Assembly: GCA_903813345.2 (NCBI GenBank)
Contig: CAIIXF020000008.1
Coordinates: 32,388,867 to 32,452,866, forward strand
Reading direction: 5' to 3'
Origin: Owenia fusiformis
Lineage: Eukaryota > Annelida > Polychaeta > Sabellida > Oweniidae
DNA: 64,000 nucleotides
The notes under the pieces are model-generated. The model searched no databases. It saw only the letters and a list, made by a program, of their open reading frames with translations, and was not told the origin of the DNA. Positions 1-13,059 of this stretch are shown piece after piece; position 1 is the first letter of the stretch, and each line of letters begins with the position of its first letter. The translations under genes and the position numbers were made by a program.

Positions 1-435
1 ATAACAGATGTTGAATCTGGCGCATTTGCAGGCCTTTACAGTCTCAAATACCTCTATCTAAATGATAATAACCTACGTAAAATACCAACTGATATATGCG
101 AGCATCTACCAAAATTAGAATATTTAGAAATTGAAAACAACGCCATGGTGTCTAACTCTGCCTTTTTACTATACATCAATATTAAGGAAATACAACAACT
201 ATGTTTGATCACCCCTTCCAAATCAAAACGTTTGGTGCCAGCAGTACAACATGCAAATGTAACAACTGCGACGCCAGCCGTCAAGACGACAAAGCAACCA
301 TTGAGTTTATTAATGATTTATATATTAACTGGATGTTCGATTTTCATACTGTGTACTATCAGTGCCTCGGTGATATTCTACAAAAGGAAAACCAAGAATT
401 CTAATTTTTGTTTAACAATTGACGAGGAAAAATAA
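1..435 (+). CDS. 3' end of a leucine-rich-repeat single-pass membrane protein
   Basis: The frame is open from base 1 to the TAA at 433-435 (144 residues visible); the start lies outside the window. Residues 10-50 carry leucine-rich-repeat spacing of the LxxLxLxxNxL type, including LKYLYLNDNNLRKIP followed by LEYLEIENNAM. No cysteine-rich C-terminal cap follows. A stretch rich in Ser, Thr and Pro leads to a hydrophobic segment at about residues 100-126, then a basic stop-transfer stretch (YKRKTK) and a short tail. This fits a cell-surface protein with an extracellular repeat domain and a tail of about 17 residues. Such proteins usually bind ligands or mediate adhesion, but no specific function can be assigned. 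It converges with the minus-strand gene ending at 1092. It could be an internal frame of a longer gene with 5' exons to the left. Confidence 0.75.
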   Translation: MTDVESGAFAGLYSLKYLYLNDNNLRKIPTDICEHLPKLEYLEIENNAMVSNSAFLLYINIKEIQQLCLITPSKSKRLVPAVQHANVTTATPAVKTTKQPLSLLMIYILTGCSIFILCTISASVIFYKRKTKNSNFCLTIDEEK

Positions 436-1091
436 TGGGCGTGGAGCATTGACTTTAAGACATACACTTAGGAATTATATAGGCACACACCTTATTCAAT
501 AGCTGCATTGATCAGGCTCGTCAGCAAATATAGGACTTTACTTACGGGGGGGGGGGGATTAACCCAAGAGTTCAAAGATGACATACGCTTATAATGTAAA
601 CCTGTATTGAGATAACATACATCTCTGATTGATAACATCGATGTCAGTCTGGGGCTTTCCCCCCTCTTACTTTACTTGATACAACCTATTGTGCTACCAT
701 GGTAACGATGCTGTATTTCATTTTGTAATTCATTTTTCAATCATTTATTTTATAGAATTGCTATTACTTGTGTATTAACTACGTGCATGTAATTTATGAT
801 GTAAAATACAAGAATACAGTGTCTGTGTCTTTTTTATCTTTTCTTATGTTAATTTGAAGTTCGGGGCAATGATTGTGACAGTTTTAAATTGATAGTCTTT
901 ATTAAATGCGCAACTATGTTTTAAAATCCTGCTCATTGGATCAAAATGTTATGATATCAGATTGGAATTCGCGCATCCTTCAGTAGTAAAATAGTTACAT
1001 TAAGTAACATTATAATGACATTATAGTCTGAACAACACAGTGTCTCATTTTATGTTCATGTCCTATCTTGCGCTTATGAATCAAGTGACCA
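436..1091. other. Intergenic spacer between converging genes; candidate poly(A) signal
   Basis: No coding sequence was recognised. The minus strand carries AATAAA at 903-898, about 190 nt beyond the stop of the xanthine-dehydrogenase-like gene A, a plausible polyadenylation signal. A G-run lies near 547-557. No canonical AATAAA was seen for the plus-strand gene. Confidence 0.4.
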
Positions 1092-4000
1092 TCAAATTAT
1101 CTTAGTTGAGCATAAAGTGTGAATTTGTTCTGCATTAGCTGGACTGTTAAGTTGGAAGGGTTCTTCTATTCCTGCATCTTTGCGGGCTGCTGCTATGGCA
1201 TCCTTGATGGCAAACATCACAGCAATACTCATGTGTAGAGGGGGCTCCCCAACTCCCTAGAATAAAAGGAGATGTCATATCACGTTCTCACAATCAAATT
1301 TATTTAAGTCCAAGACCCAAAGCATTGTGGCTGCTTCATTCCACTCTGACAGACTGTCATCAAAATATGAGGTAACATTGATTATGTTGTGTAAAAGGTT
1401 AAAGCATTAAAAGGCAAGACTGAAATAAAAATGGTGTATTGGGGAGAAAACTTTCATGTTTTGGCAACATGACCATGCAAAAAAGCGGTTGATATACTTA
1501 TGGGTACATTTTTTGAGACACCCTGTATATTTGTCAGAAAACAATTATTACAATTAAACACAAGAAAAGAAGAATATACACATGAATAGCTGTTTAAAAG
1601 TTATCCTAAACTAATTCAAATTAATTTAAATTGACAAAAATGGGCCAAACATGTAGTTAGAATAATTATTCAAATAAATATTCGGTTACTGTAACTGTCA
1701 TGTACATGTTAAATCTGGTCATTGTGATATATGACAGTTTAATTATTTCCACTTTACCATTATGCATTTGCTCGCTTAAAAATAAGTCAAATTCTACCTT
1801 AGACCCATAAAGTACTGCTTCATCACTATGACTTGTTAAAATCTGCATGTTGAACTTTGTGGGTATATCCCTGACACCAGGTATCTTGTATGTAGTTGCA
1901 TCATTAGTAAGTAGTCTACCCTCGTCATCATATACTATTTGTTCTGATACAAAACATCCATATCCCTGAAATAAATATGACGAAAAACATTGACTTAACT
2001 CAAAGCTCATCCTTGCTGCAAGGGTATTTTACAAGTATGAATTTAGGCATAAATGAAGTCCTTTGACTAAGGATGCTCAAAGCTATGCATCATGTACTTC
2101 AGATATAACATACTGGTAGCCTTGGCTACATTTCTCAGAATATTGTGGTAAATAGCCAAGTTAATTTTGAACAATAATCTCGAAGTGACAAACTAAAAGG
2201 TTACTTTACTGGAACCAAACATACCATCATGAAAGCTCCTTCCATCTGTCCTATATCTATGGTTGGGTTCAAACTTCTACCAAAGTCCATCACACCATCC
2301 ACTTGAATAACCTGCATACACATGATTAACATGTAAAAATGCAACTGACTAGTTGCATTTTAGTAATAATCTATTATTTACAAAAAGGTATCACAATTTC
2401 AAATCATTTTGAGTGATGTTTTTAATTGTGGAGAAGGTTATGTTTTTACCACAAATTATTATCAAGAGGAATAATAAAATATTGAACGTATCACTCCAAG
2501 AGAGATTATCCATTTACTGTCTGACTAACACCAATATGGTATCCTAAACATTTCAACCAATAAGATGTTTGGTATAAGGATTATTTCAGGTTCTAAAATT
2601 GCAGCCACTAAATGATAACACGTCAAGGAATGAGGATGGATAGAGATTGTGTGATCTTTGAAGAAATATTTTCAAATACTGGATGACCATGAGGTGGATA
2701 TGCCAGAATACCTATCCGAGGTCTTGCTGCCACGTATGGCAATAGACCCTGCAGCTCTTAACCAATCAGATTTGAGTATTTTAATGAGGTGCATTTTCAA
2801 ATATCATGGTAAAATCTCCCCCTTACAATCCCAATTTTAAGTTTTGAAAAACAAAATGGAGATCTCTGTTGAAACAATTGAAGGTTTAAGATGCAAAATG
2901 TCTAAATTAATTAGAACTGAACAGGGGGGTATAAAATTGAATGGGTGTCCTACAATAAAGCTAAATCAGCTGTAAAATTTTTCTTTTAAAATCATAAAAA
3001 ACCTACTCCCAACTCTTATCGTTCTTATCTCTTCTCTCTAAAGAAACTGTGTTTTGATATTCCATTATCTCATGATTACGTAATCGTTTCTTTGGTATAC
3101 AATTACGCAAGCTCTGATCGATAGATAGCCGTCTCTCCATGACAAAAAGGTTAAATTGTAATATGTTATATTTTATGTAATAAAATCTATAAAAACGTAC
3201 ACATGTTCTTTGGATATAAACCCCTGCATATATTGCTGTTAATGGTTGAGATGATGGAGTTTCATACATTATAAACATGCCATCACAGCAAAAAATGCAC
3301 TCCTCACCCTATGTGCCCCAGTGAGGCAGTCTATTTCAACCTCTACTGCAACTGCCCCGTATGTGTAGTAAATATTGAAGTTTCCCTCGCGTGGTTTTTC
3401 CAACTCCCAGTTGTTCTCCTTAGGGTGATGGTAGAATCCTGTTGCAGAAAGGCTCGTACAATCATTGTAAGCTGCTAGAACCTAGCAAGCAGGCCAACAA
3501 AAAATTGTTTCACTTTTAGAATATTTCTGGCTCATGCCATTCCTTGTGATGTTTATTTTCTAAAAAGCTCTAAAGTGCACACTTTATTTCAGGAAAACTT
3601 ACGATTTTTACAATAATATATTATTTTTCTATAATAATGGTTACCATTCTTGTTATTTGGGAGGATTCAAGCATTTTCACCCATTTTTGCACTTTGAATA
3701 TATAATATATAATAACTTCACCAATTTATAATATATCGTGAATCTTTTGGGAGATATTGAATTTGAGATTGTAAGGAATAGACTGGTAGGTCAATTGTAC
3801 ACATTGCTTGTAATTTTTTCACCCCTATATATCTGATTCTGCCTTTAAGTAATTCCCGTTACTATTCGATTTGAAAACTATTGTCGTGAAGTATTGAATG
3901 TCCAGATTCCCATACATTCATACTACGGCCTAGTACAATATTCCATGAGGAATGTCCAGATTCCCATACATTCATACTACGGCCTAGTACAATATTCCAT

Positions 4001-7000
4001 GAGGAATGTCCAGATTCCCATACATTCATTCTACGGCCTTGTACAATATTCCATGAGGAATGTCCAGATTCCCATATATTTATTATACGGCCCAGTATAA
4101 TATTCCACGAGGAATGTCCAGATTCCCATACATTCATACTACGGCCTAGTACAATATACCATGAGGAATGTCCAGATTCCCATACATTCATTCTACGGCC
4201 TAGTACAATATTCCATGAGGAATGTCCAGATTCCCATATATTTATTATACGGCCCAGTATAATATTCCACGAGGAATGTCCAGATTCCCATATATTCATA
4301 CTACGGCCTAGTACAATATTCCATGAGGACAATTGTCTTTTGTTCCATTCTAGTCAGTCAGTATTTAAAAAGTAAATCAATATGATGATTATCCAAATTC
4401 TACGTCAAACAATCATATGTGCTGAGATGAGAGGTTTAAATTGTGATCTGTGCCTTAATATTTTGAGAACTATTACCTTAAGAATTATTCATTTTGCTCT
4501 GCGTTCAATGTTTGTCATTCTTTTATTTATGTGATATTCACCCAAAGTTTTCATTACCCACTCACCCAATCTTTCCATTTGCCATTTGGATTGCTTGCTT
4601 CGTAAGGAGCAAGTCTCGTAACTAACTTCTCACAAGCACGCTGGAAACATTTAGATCATTATTGGTTCGCAGTGAGAAAACAGTTACTGATCAATTGATT
4701 TTAAGTGTGAAGAAAATAATCTTAATCTTGGGAACAATCTAAAAGACTGAAAAATGAATATGAACGCATATGTACACATTGGTAAACATTCGTATACCAC
4801 AATTTTAAAATGAAAAGTAATTTACAAAAAGAAAGCTAAACAAATAAAAACTTGGACGAAGGATATAATGCAGTACATGTACCTTAACTGCCATACCAAA
4901 CAAATCTGTTCCCATGCTTTCTATTGTGGGCATTGCATTAGGGACACAGTCCGTTGTTGTTTCTGTAATGTGGATAACATCTTGTGGTACTTCAAGCACT
5001 TTACTTGCAACCTACAACACACCAACCTAACAAAGTATACAACAAATTTCAAAATAATACCCATGCCCATATACGTGTGCCTAATTGTTAGCCGTCTCGT
5101 GCCTACTACATGTATATCGCGGACAAAGCTAAGTTTAGTGATCGTACCTGTATTAGTTTTGTATGGAGTCCTTGGCCCATTTCAATGCCGCCATGGTTCA
5201 CCCATACAGAGCCATCAGTATAGATGTTCACAAGAGCCGCACCCTAAATGTGAATGAGAAAGGAAGACTTTCGATGTTGCAAATTGTAGTGTTATGTAAC
5301 TCACTCTTGGAATCACCGGCGGATCTAGAAGCTAACATGGGAGATTAAAATTTCCAATCTGGGAATCCTCTTTTACTATTTGGCCCAAGTAATGCCCATA
5401 AGGCACACTAATTGAGGCCCTACAAAATATTTGGGCCCAAACTTTTTTTGCCCTCCCCCGGATTCGCCAGTGCAAATGGTTTTCAAAATGTCATTAAATC
5501 GCCAGTTTAAGGTGAGTCTTGGCAAAAGTTGAGTCAGGAAATATGCTCTTTTGGTTCCTCGCCTACAGATGTTTTAAATATGTTTTATTGCTTATCACAA
5601 GTATATTTATTTTTTGTTTTAATGTGTTAATCTCCCGGTGAGAGTCAAAAATGAATATCCTAACCAAAATCAAATAGTCGTTATCATAGAAAAAACACAA
5701 ATGGCAACATCTACAAAATACGAAGTAAAAACAACTCGTAGCCTCATTAGCAATTAAAAAAGAATTTTTGAAATTATTTTTTGGTTCTCATATCTACTGC
5801 CATTTTAATTAAAAAGGGGAAAAGCATGATGGCAGCCGCTTGATGTAAGATATATCAAAAATTGCTTCATTTCTTGTTTTCAAATTGAGCACAGTTTTAC
5901 GGGAAAGATTTTTCAAATGATTCTGTTTATTATCTGGTCCTGTATAGGGATTTCAAATCATAACCGTAAAATTGCTAAGCATGAATTTAACCAAACTACA
6001 TATCGGTGTCCCAAAAAAGTGAGCCACTTTTTGACAAATATTTTCTCAGCAATAAATGACTTGAATTAATTGAAAACTGCAATAAAGTATAATAGTCTAA
6101 GGGTGTAACTAGCAAATGGTACAAGTATGAAAGAGATCAGTCACATATTTTAATTTAACCTGACCAAATTTTAATTTCCCTGTAATAACCCAAATGTTGC
6201 CTTTTTGTAGTAATGAACGACCTACTCCAACAGAACCACGAGTCATGCCTTTAATAATGAAAATCCAGTGTAACTAGTATAGAATATAACTGATTAGTCG
6301 TGACGTACCTGAGACCAGGCGTATACAGGTGAACCGACATTTCTAGTTATGGGAGCTATGTATAATCCTCTTTTGTTCCACTTGGATTTCCTTATAACAA
6401 AGACAATGAAAGAAAAATGTAACCGATATGTAGTAATACTGACACATTGCATCTTGGTTCATCAAGCTTCGGACCTATCCTCATAGAAAGTAGTGATTGA
6501 GTGTTGGAACTGACGATGGACACATTGCACTACTTAAATTTTTTCCATACTAATTGTGATGATTGTTAGTGTTGGTTAAACACACGAGGAACCAATTGCA
6601 TTCAATGTTGATTATATAAATATGTAACGGTCATATTTAACATATGTGAACATTAAGGTTTTTATCGAGGTATGAAACAGTATACCTGTACCACCTTTCC
6701 GGCAACCATTAATTTCAGTGTTTTTCCATTTTAAGTGCCTTACGTACGTTGATGTCACACATTTAATACTCACTTATTGAACTCTTCAACCATTTTCTTT
6801 TTCTCTACATAATTGCTACTCTCCCAACATCTCTGCCAACAAGTGTGCAGAGTGTGTGCATCAGGTAATTCACGTCCAAGTGGCGTCTGGTCCCCATGTT
6901 TTAGCATATTAATCTTGTGTACCTGCCAGAAAAAGCATCGTATCATAAAAGTCACTGCAAATACATGTACATGCTTAACATCTATATATGAGACAAATGA

Positions 7001-10000
7001 TGGTTCATCCATTGTCAGATAGTATTAAACTCTCAAGCACACAATAATTTTTGATATGCTATTCTAAATGTGGTCATACACCCATATAGGTGTCATGGCC
7101 ACTACTTTATAAAAATGCTGTATTGTTTTACTGAAATAAATAAAACTATATAATAATTAATTGTACCAGTAATCTCCCCAGGATTTTTTCTCAGGTGGGG
7201 GCAAAATTATCATTTTCATAATTCAGACAAAATTGGTCAAAATATGCCAATTTTTCTTGATTTTTCTCATTTTCAAGGGGTGCAAATGGATATTCAGATG
7301 GGTGCAAGTCTATTTTCAAAGTCTAAGGTGGGCACTGTGCCCACTTGCTTTAATGCTTGGGAGAACACTGTGTACATGTATATATAGTTAATACAGCCTC
7401 AATTCATACTGCTACCATTGACTTACTTGCTCGATGGGTAATCCTAGCCTAAATGCAACATCGTTTACCAGAGCTTGAGTGATGACCAGTGGCGGTATGG
7501 TAATATACCCTCTCACTGCTGCACCAAACTGGGTGTTTGTTTCACACGTGAAGCCTGTGACCTTCACATTGTTGAACGAATACCCTTGCTCACATATAAG
7601 AACAAGCAGTTGGAAATCCATTCCCTGTAATGAAAAAAAAACAAAAAAATAATCCAGAACTATACGACTATCATACATGTCAGTCAACTCTTACTGAAGT
7701 CATTATCATTCTGAACGAATATATCTAAATCTCTGAAATCAAACATCTTTATCAACAGTTATACCTCGTATATATTTTGTAATTGGAAGAATATTGGAGA
7801 GGTTAAGCTTTGCATATATAATCGAAACTGAACCTGTACGTATCACTCGACCATATACAAATTCATGTAGCCTTCTCATATAAATAGCCGTTCAAATCCA
7901 GTGTTTGTTTAGACTATACCATAGCGTGTAATGATTCTATAGTATGTCATTGATGCGGTTTTATAGCTGGTTTTCTAATACATATTTTAAACGAGCTCGT
8001 TTCGTAATATTTTTGGCGCTAAATCATGCATGACATACATCATCGTGTTCAGCAAGAATTCAACTGTGCATCGAAATCAAAATTGACAGCATAGTGTTCA
8101 ATAGACACGAGTAAAATGGTTCCCGTTGACCCAACGTCAAATTTCAAAATCTCCCGTTCTAAACCCGAAACTCTGAAGCTGAAAGAGTATCTGAAGTAGA
8201 CTAAGCGCGCATAAAACTATGAGCGCTCGATACATTCCTTTGTTAATTTTTGTACTTTGCGTTCACGGTTACGTTGTGAAAAACATCGTTAGCTTAACCT
8301 CTCCAATATAGTGTAAGATAACATAAAGACGAGGCTGAAACACGCGGCTGATAGAACCTTTGGATTACTCACGTCGAGAGCTACCATGTTAGATTTTGAA
8401 AGTATAGCTCTCCATCGTGAGGATCTCCCAGCTGAAGAATTGTGACATCTAAATTTGATCAGCGCCAGTCAGCGGCTTGCTGTTTGTCTCAAACTGTAGC
8501 CTACATATGGGCTCATATGTGTCTACTTTCCCCGTGCATGTAGGATCGCGGATGTGCTTCTATGGCGATCAGGAGTTCTAATCGTTTTTTGTTCGATACC
8601 CATTTCCAATATGGCGGTTAAACGGAAATACTATCGACGCATGCGCAACTTGGGAAACGTCAAGCCGACATATTGAATATACCTGGCCAAAACTTTTGAC
8701 ACGACCAATAAAATGAAGTCCTGATCGATACATAGGGCAGTGAGACGTTCTATAGTTGAGCTGAATGAAAGATGGCGATGTAGGATACATTTTCAGGTAT
8801 ATAATGTGCAACATGAGTCAGCTGAATTCCCTGAAATTTTCTTTGAAGTCAGGATTCTTAAGCTGTTGATTCTAGCGATAGAGAGCTATACTTTCAAAAT
8901 CTAAGTAGCTCTCGACGGGAGTAACCTTTGGACGTATGGAAGAAAAAGAAGTAAAATCCACTCTACTATACCTAACACCTAGAAATGCATAAGATACTTT
9001 GTTTCTCCAATTGTATTGTTTAGTATATTTTTGAAAGTACCTTATTAACATCTAACTTTCAACCGATAAACCATTAATAAGGAACAGACAAATAAAAACA
9101 AATACATAATCATTACTAATTAGCCAAATGGGTTGCTCATGAACACCAAATGCAAGGTATAGTAGAGTGGAATAGGTGCATTTATATACACAATACACAT
9201 CAAGTTGCAAAGTAAACTTTGGCATATAAGACCCCTAAAGTTTATGTTCCCAGTCTAGTTTTCAGTTGGTATTCTTTCCGATTGTCATCACACATGTTTT
9301 TTGGACTGATCACCACTTCTTGTTTGGATAAGATGCTCAGTTATTTTGTTCCAAGATGAATAACTATGTTGTGGAAATGGCTTTCTTGAGCTTCATCTAC
9401 AGTGATGTCGTCCCAAGTCCATCTTGTTGGTTGATTTGATGTATGATAATTTGTCAATTGTGACTTAGGATCGATGTCATACAACTGTTATAACACGACT
9501 TACAAATTCAAGAAATGAACCAAAGAAGCCTCCATCTTCGTAAACTTCGATTTCATGTGCAAGTATCTTGCCTTCGTTACTGCACCCAACCTTTTAGGAA
9601 AGAAAAATCACAAAAGTTCTTAGAGAGCTCAGTCCGACCAATTCTAGTGTAATCTTAAGGATATTGTAAAGGAAAATGGAACTTGTTTTAACGTTTGGGG
9701 GGGGAGGTGAAATAAGAGGCAAGAAGATCAATTGTAACGGCTAATTACAGAATGTTCACACGGACAAAAAAATTAATGTTATCTACGTACAAATGCAGTA
9801 ATTCAGTCTCATGATTGGGCGTCCATGACACACCCTCCTCTGTAAGTCTTTCAGCCCCTTTCCTCCAATTGCACTACGTGTTAAAGACATCACTTCAAAC
9901 AAATACTTAGCATGCTCCAACACATAGTCAATTGGGAGAAGTGATAGGGTTGCTTAACTTGTAGAGGTGAGTGTACGTTTACCTTATATTTGGCGTACAT

Positions 10001-13000
10001 TCTGCTCCTTTTTCCAGTTGCACACATGTCTGTTTGACGATCAAGAATAAGGCGCGCCGGCCTATTGAATCTTTTGTAGATAAAAAAAGTAAAAATGTAC
10101 ACCACTACGGCAAACGAATATGCTAACAGAGTTAGAAAAAGATAAATTGAAAACCACAACTATAAAAGTTATAAGGAAAGAAACCTTAACATTCCGACAA
10201 ATGCTCCAATATTCAAAGAAACAAAAAATAAAATAACCCCATCTACCCATCGATCATTTTCAGAGTTTATTGATGCTGCTTAATACTAGCAATATGTTCA
10301 TAATGACCTTACTTGGTGGCCGCTAATGCAGCAACTGTAGAGAATTTCTCAGCACACATTCCCTTTCCTCCAAACCCACCACCAATTCTCTTTACATGAC
10401 ATCGGACACGATTCTTAGGAACACCAAGCATTTGGCTGATACTTTCCTAAAACACAAACTTGACACATATGGTAAATATAATGAATACAAGTCAAGTAGA
10501 CAGCTATTGCAAGGGGGGGGGGGTCACTTTTTATAAGAGATCCAGGGGCATTTACTCGATTTTAAATTTTGCCCAAAATCAAATGAAGAAATGCTCAGAA
10601 TGGTGAAAAACAACATAAATTTGAAATAAATTTTGGCCAAGGCGAAGGAGGAAGGGGTCCACACACCCTGAACCCCCCCCCTGACTACGTGCCTGCATTC
10701 CTTTAGCCTACATTGAGAATCAATTCCCAACATACCTGTGCTGTATTCAAACTCTGTGTTGCTGTGGTGATATCAACTTCCCCGGCCTCTCCAATAGGGA
10801 CAGCAATACAGGAATTTGGCTCCATGTAGAAATGTTCTTGCGACCCCATTGAAATATGTCCTATAATATAATCACCATATCTATTAAAGCAAATGTATAT
10901 TTTGAAAGCAGTTTTGTGTGTTTAAATATAAAGACAGTGGCTTAATGTATAGGAATGTTGCTTTATCTGGGTCACAACGACACCTATTTCTACAAGCAAC
11001 CAAAGTTTTATAGTAAGAAATAGATGTGCTCGTATTTTTATTTCAGGGATCTTTTACCAAAATTACCTTCAAACACCAAATCAGCTTCTTTGAAGCCCGC
11101 CTCTATATCTCCCACTTCTAAAACCTTTGGATTTGGAAGGTAGCGTTTCTCACGAATAGCCGTCTAAAAAAGTTTAATATACGAACTGTTTATATCAAAT
11201 TAGCTTGATATTATATTATGTGAACAAAATGAAATTATTTTGTGCTCTACACATTTGACCGTGCAATAGAAATATGTACCTCTAGTTTGATGACAGCAGG
11301 TAGGTCCTCATATTCTACATGTACATGTTGCCTAGCGGCCACGGCTTGCTCAAGGGTATCGGCTACAATAGCACCGATAGCGTGTCCATGGTACAATACC
11401 TTAAAATATACAACAAAAATATACCCTTTGTATCAAAAGTCTTTTCCTCAAAATATCTCAAATAACTTGTAAATTACCAGTTAACTTCATAAAAACTGTC
11501 ACATATATTTTACACATTCCCCAAACATTTGGAGACGATTGATTAAGTTTTACTCAAAATATTACATCTTGAACATTGCATATACCAAAAACACAAAACC
11601 AAAATTATGAGCAATCAGAATCTGTTACAGACTTTACAAATAGTTCTGTGCACGATAGCTGTATATTTTAGTGTAAGGTGCCACTGAAAGATATGTAATA
11701 ACAACGAAAAATTAAAGTCCTAGACCTTACACTTGGGTCTTATAACAATGTTGCATTACTATTCATTTTTTTGCTATATTTCCTTAATATTTACCCCTTT
11801 CCTTCCTGCCCAATCATATCAATTAGTATGATTTTATGACTGATGTGTTAATTTGATTGTCTTGATGTATTTTTGGTATTTCATTCAAATGAATCTATCT
11901 TATTATTCTTCTTATATATTATTTTAATATCATTTTATTGCAATAATTCTGAATCATAATACGTCGACAAGATACACCAATGATAGGGTGCTTATTGTGA
12001 TGACATATTTCTATATCCCTAAAATAATTTTGGGCAGGAAATGGTTAAGACTAGTATATTAACATGTTCTAGGGCTGTTAAATGTATGAGCACATTTAGA
12101 GAATATTTCATAACATATTCTGCTCATAATAAGCATTTATTACTTTCGTCTGCTTAATTTTACTGAGCAGCTTATTTTGGTCAGTTTGATAATCTTAGAT
12201 AAGTTTGACGTCACAAACTTGTGAAAAGTCACATCGGTGTTTATGTTCTATATGTGATAATTTGAGAAAGAATAAATCATCTGTCTTCAATTTTTACAGA
12301 ATGTGTATTATATACCTTTAAATATATGACTATTGTGTAAAGTTTCATCAAGTTTACTCACCATTTACTAGTTATTCAAGGGTTTTCGCAATAGGAAAAG
12401 ACTATTGGTACAGAGGGTAAGTATTAATATGGACTTTGGATTGATTTCATATTTGAATTATATTTAATGGGATGGTTACTCGTTTTATGGTTTGGCAAAC
12501 GTACCTTTTCATTCGCAAAGATGCCTTCTGTTGTGGTTGTTCTTGGTATATTAACTGGGTTAGGTATGTCCTTGTAACTGAGGAAGCCTTTAACACCAGG
12601 CATGTTCTCTGCCTTAGACGCATCAATACTGAGTATCTTAGCATGGGCTTTGGTTCCAGTTACCAGAGCAATGTGAAGTTCATCTGTAGCATAAATGATA
12701 TATCGGTATGAAATATCAGGATATTGGTAGACACATGAATGTTATATCTAATCCATAATAACAGATCAGATTTTTTTCGAAGTCGAAACTTTCTGGCTTT
12801 GCTTAAATTTGAAGCAGGGAAGATTAATTCTCTATACCACAAGGCGTGAATACAAAAGAAAAGTTTTCTTACTGTTGTATGTAGGGATGTCATCACAGAA
12901 CACAGCTTCACCAGTCGCCTGTTGGTAGGCAGATTTATGCAGGACCGGTTGGCCAACATAATCAATTCCATTCTGGCCCATGGGTAAAGTCTCAAATATC

Positions 13001-13059
13001 TGGCTTCCACTACTTAGTGGTTTATGTCTTACACTTGAAAAATCATGAATGATTTCACT
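1092..13059 (-). CDS. Gene A exons 16-33: molybdenum-cofactor catalytic domain with altered pocket
   Basis: Residues 529-1307. Family landmarks in order: GQPVLHKSA and [12 protein letters not shown] (domain start), [10 protein letters not shown], Gln758 (Gln767 of bovine enzyme), GGGFGGK followed by Gly793 where XDH has Glu802, LDRQTDM, Arg905 and Tyr907 (bovine Arg912, Phe914), [51 protein letters not shown], and Glu1257 in GVGEPPL (bovine catalytic Glu1261). The glycine-rich GGPQ after Arg912 is replaced by ITIPP, and the Phe-Thr pair that sandwiches substrate (1009-1010) by Ser-Pro. Catalytic Glu1257 is kept, so a redox enzyme with a different substrate, or a crippled one, are both possible. 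Bovine residue numbers are from memory. Confidence 0.9.

Noticed and set aside
3862-4332. 156-codon minus-strand frame of 18-residue repeats
   Set aside because: It is the translation of a 54-bp minisatellite inside an intron. The unit length keeps the frame open, and there is no splice or family support.
10515-10690. G-run and C-run bracketing a possible transposon
   Set aside because: The runs are complementary but short and simple, and no other inverted sequence or target duplication was found. It may be an old repeat end.
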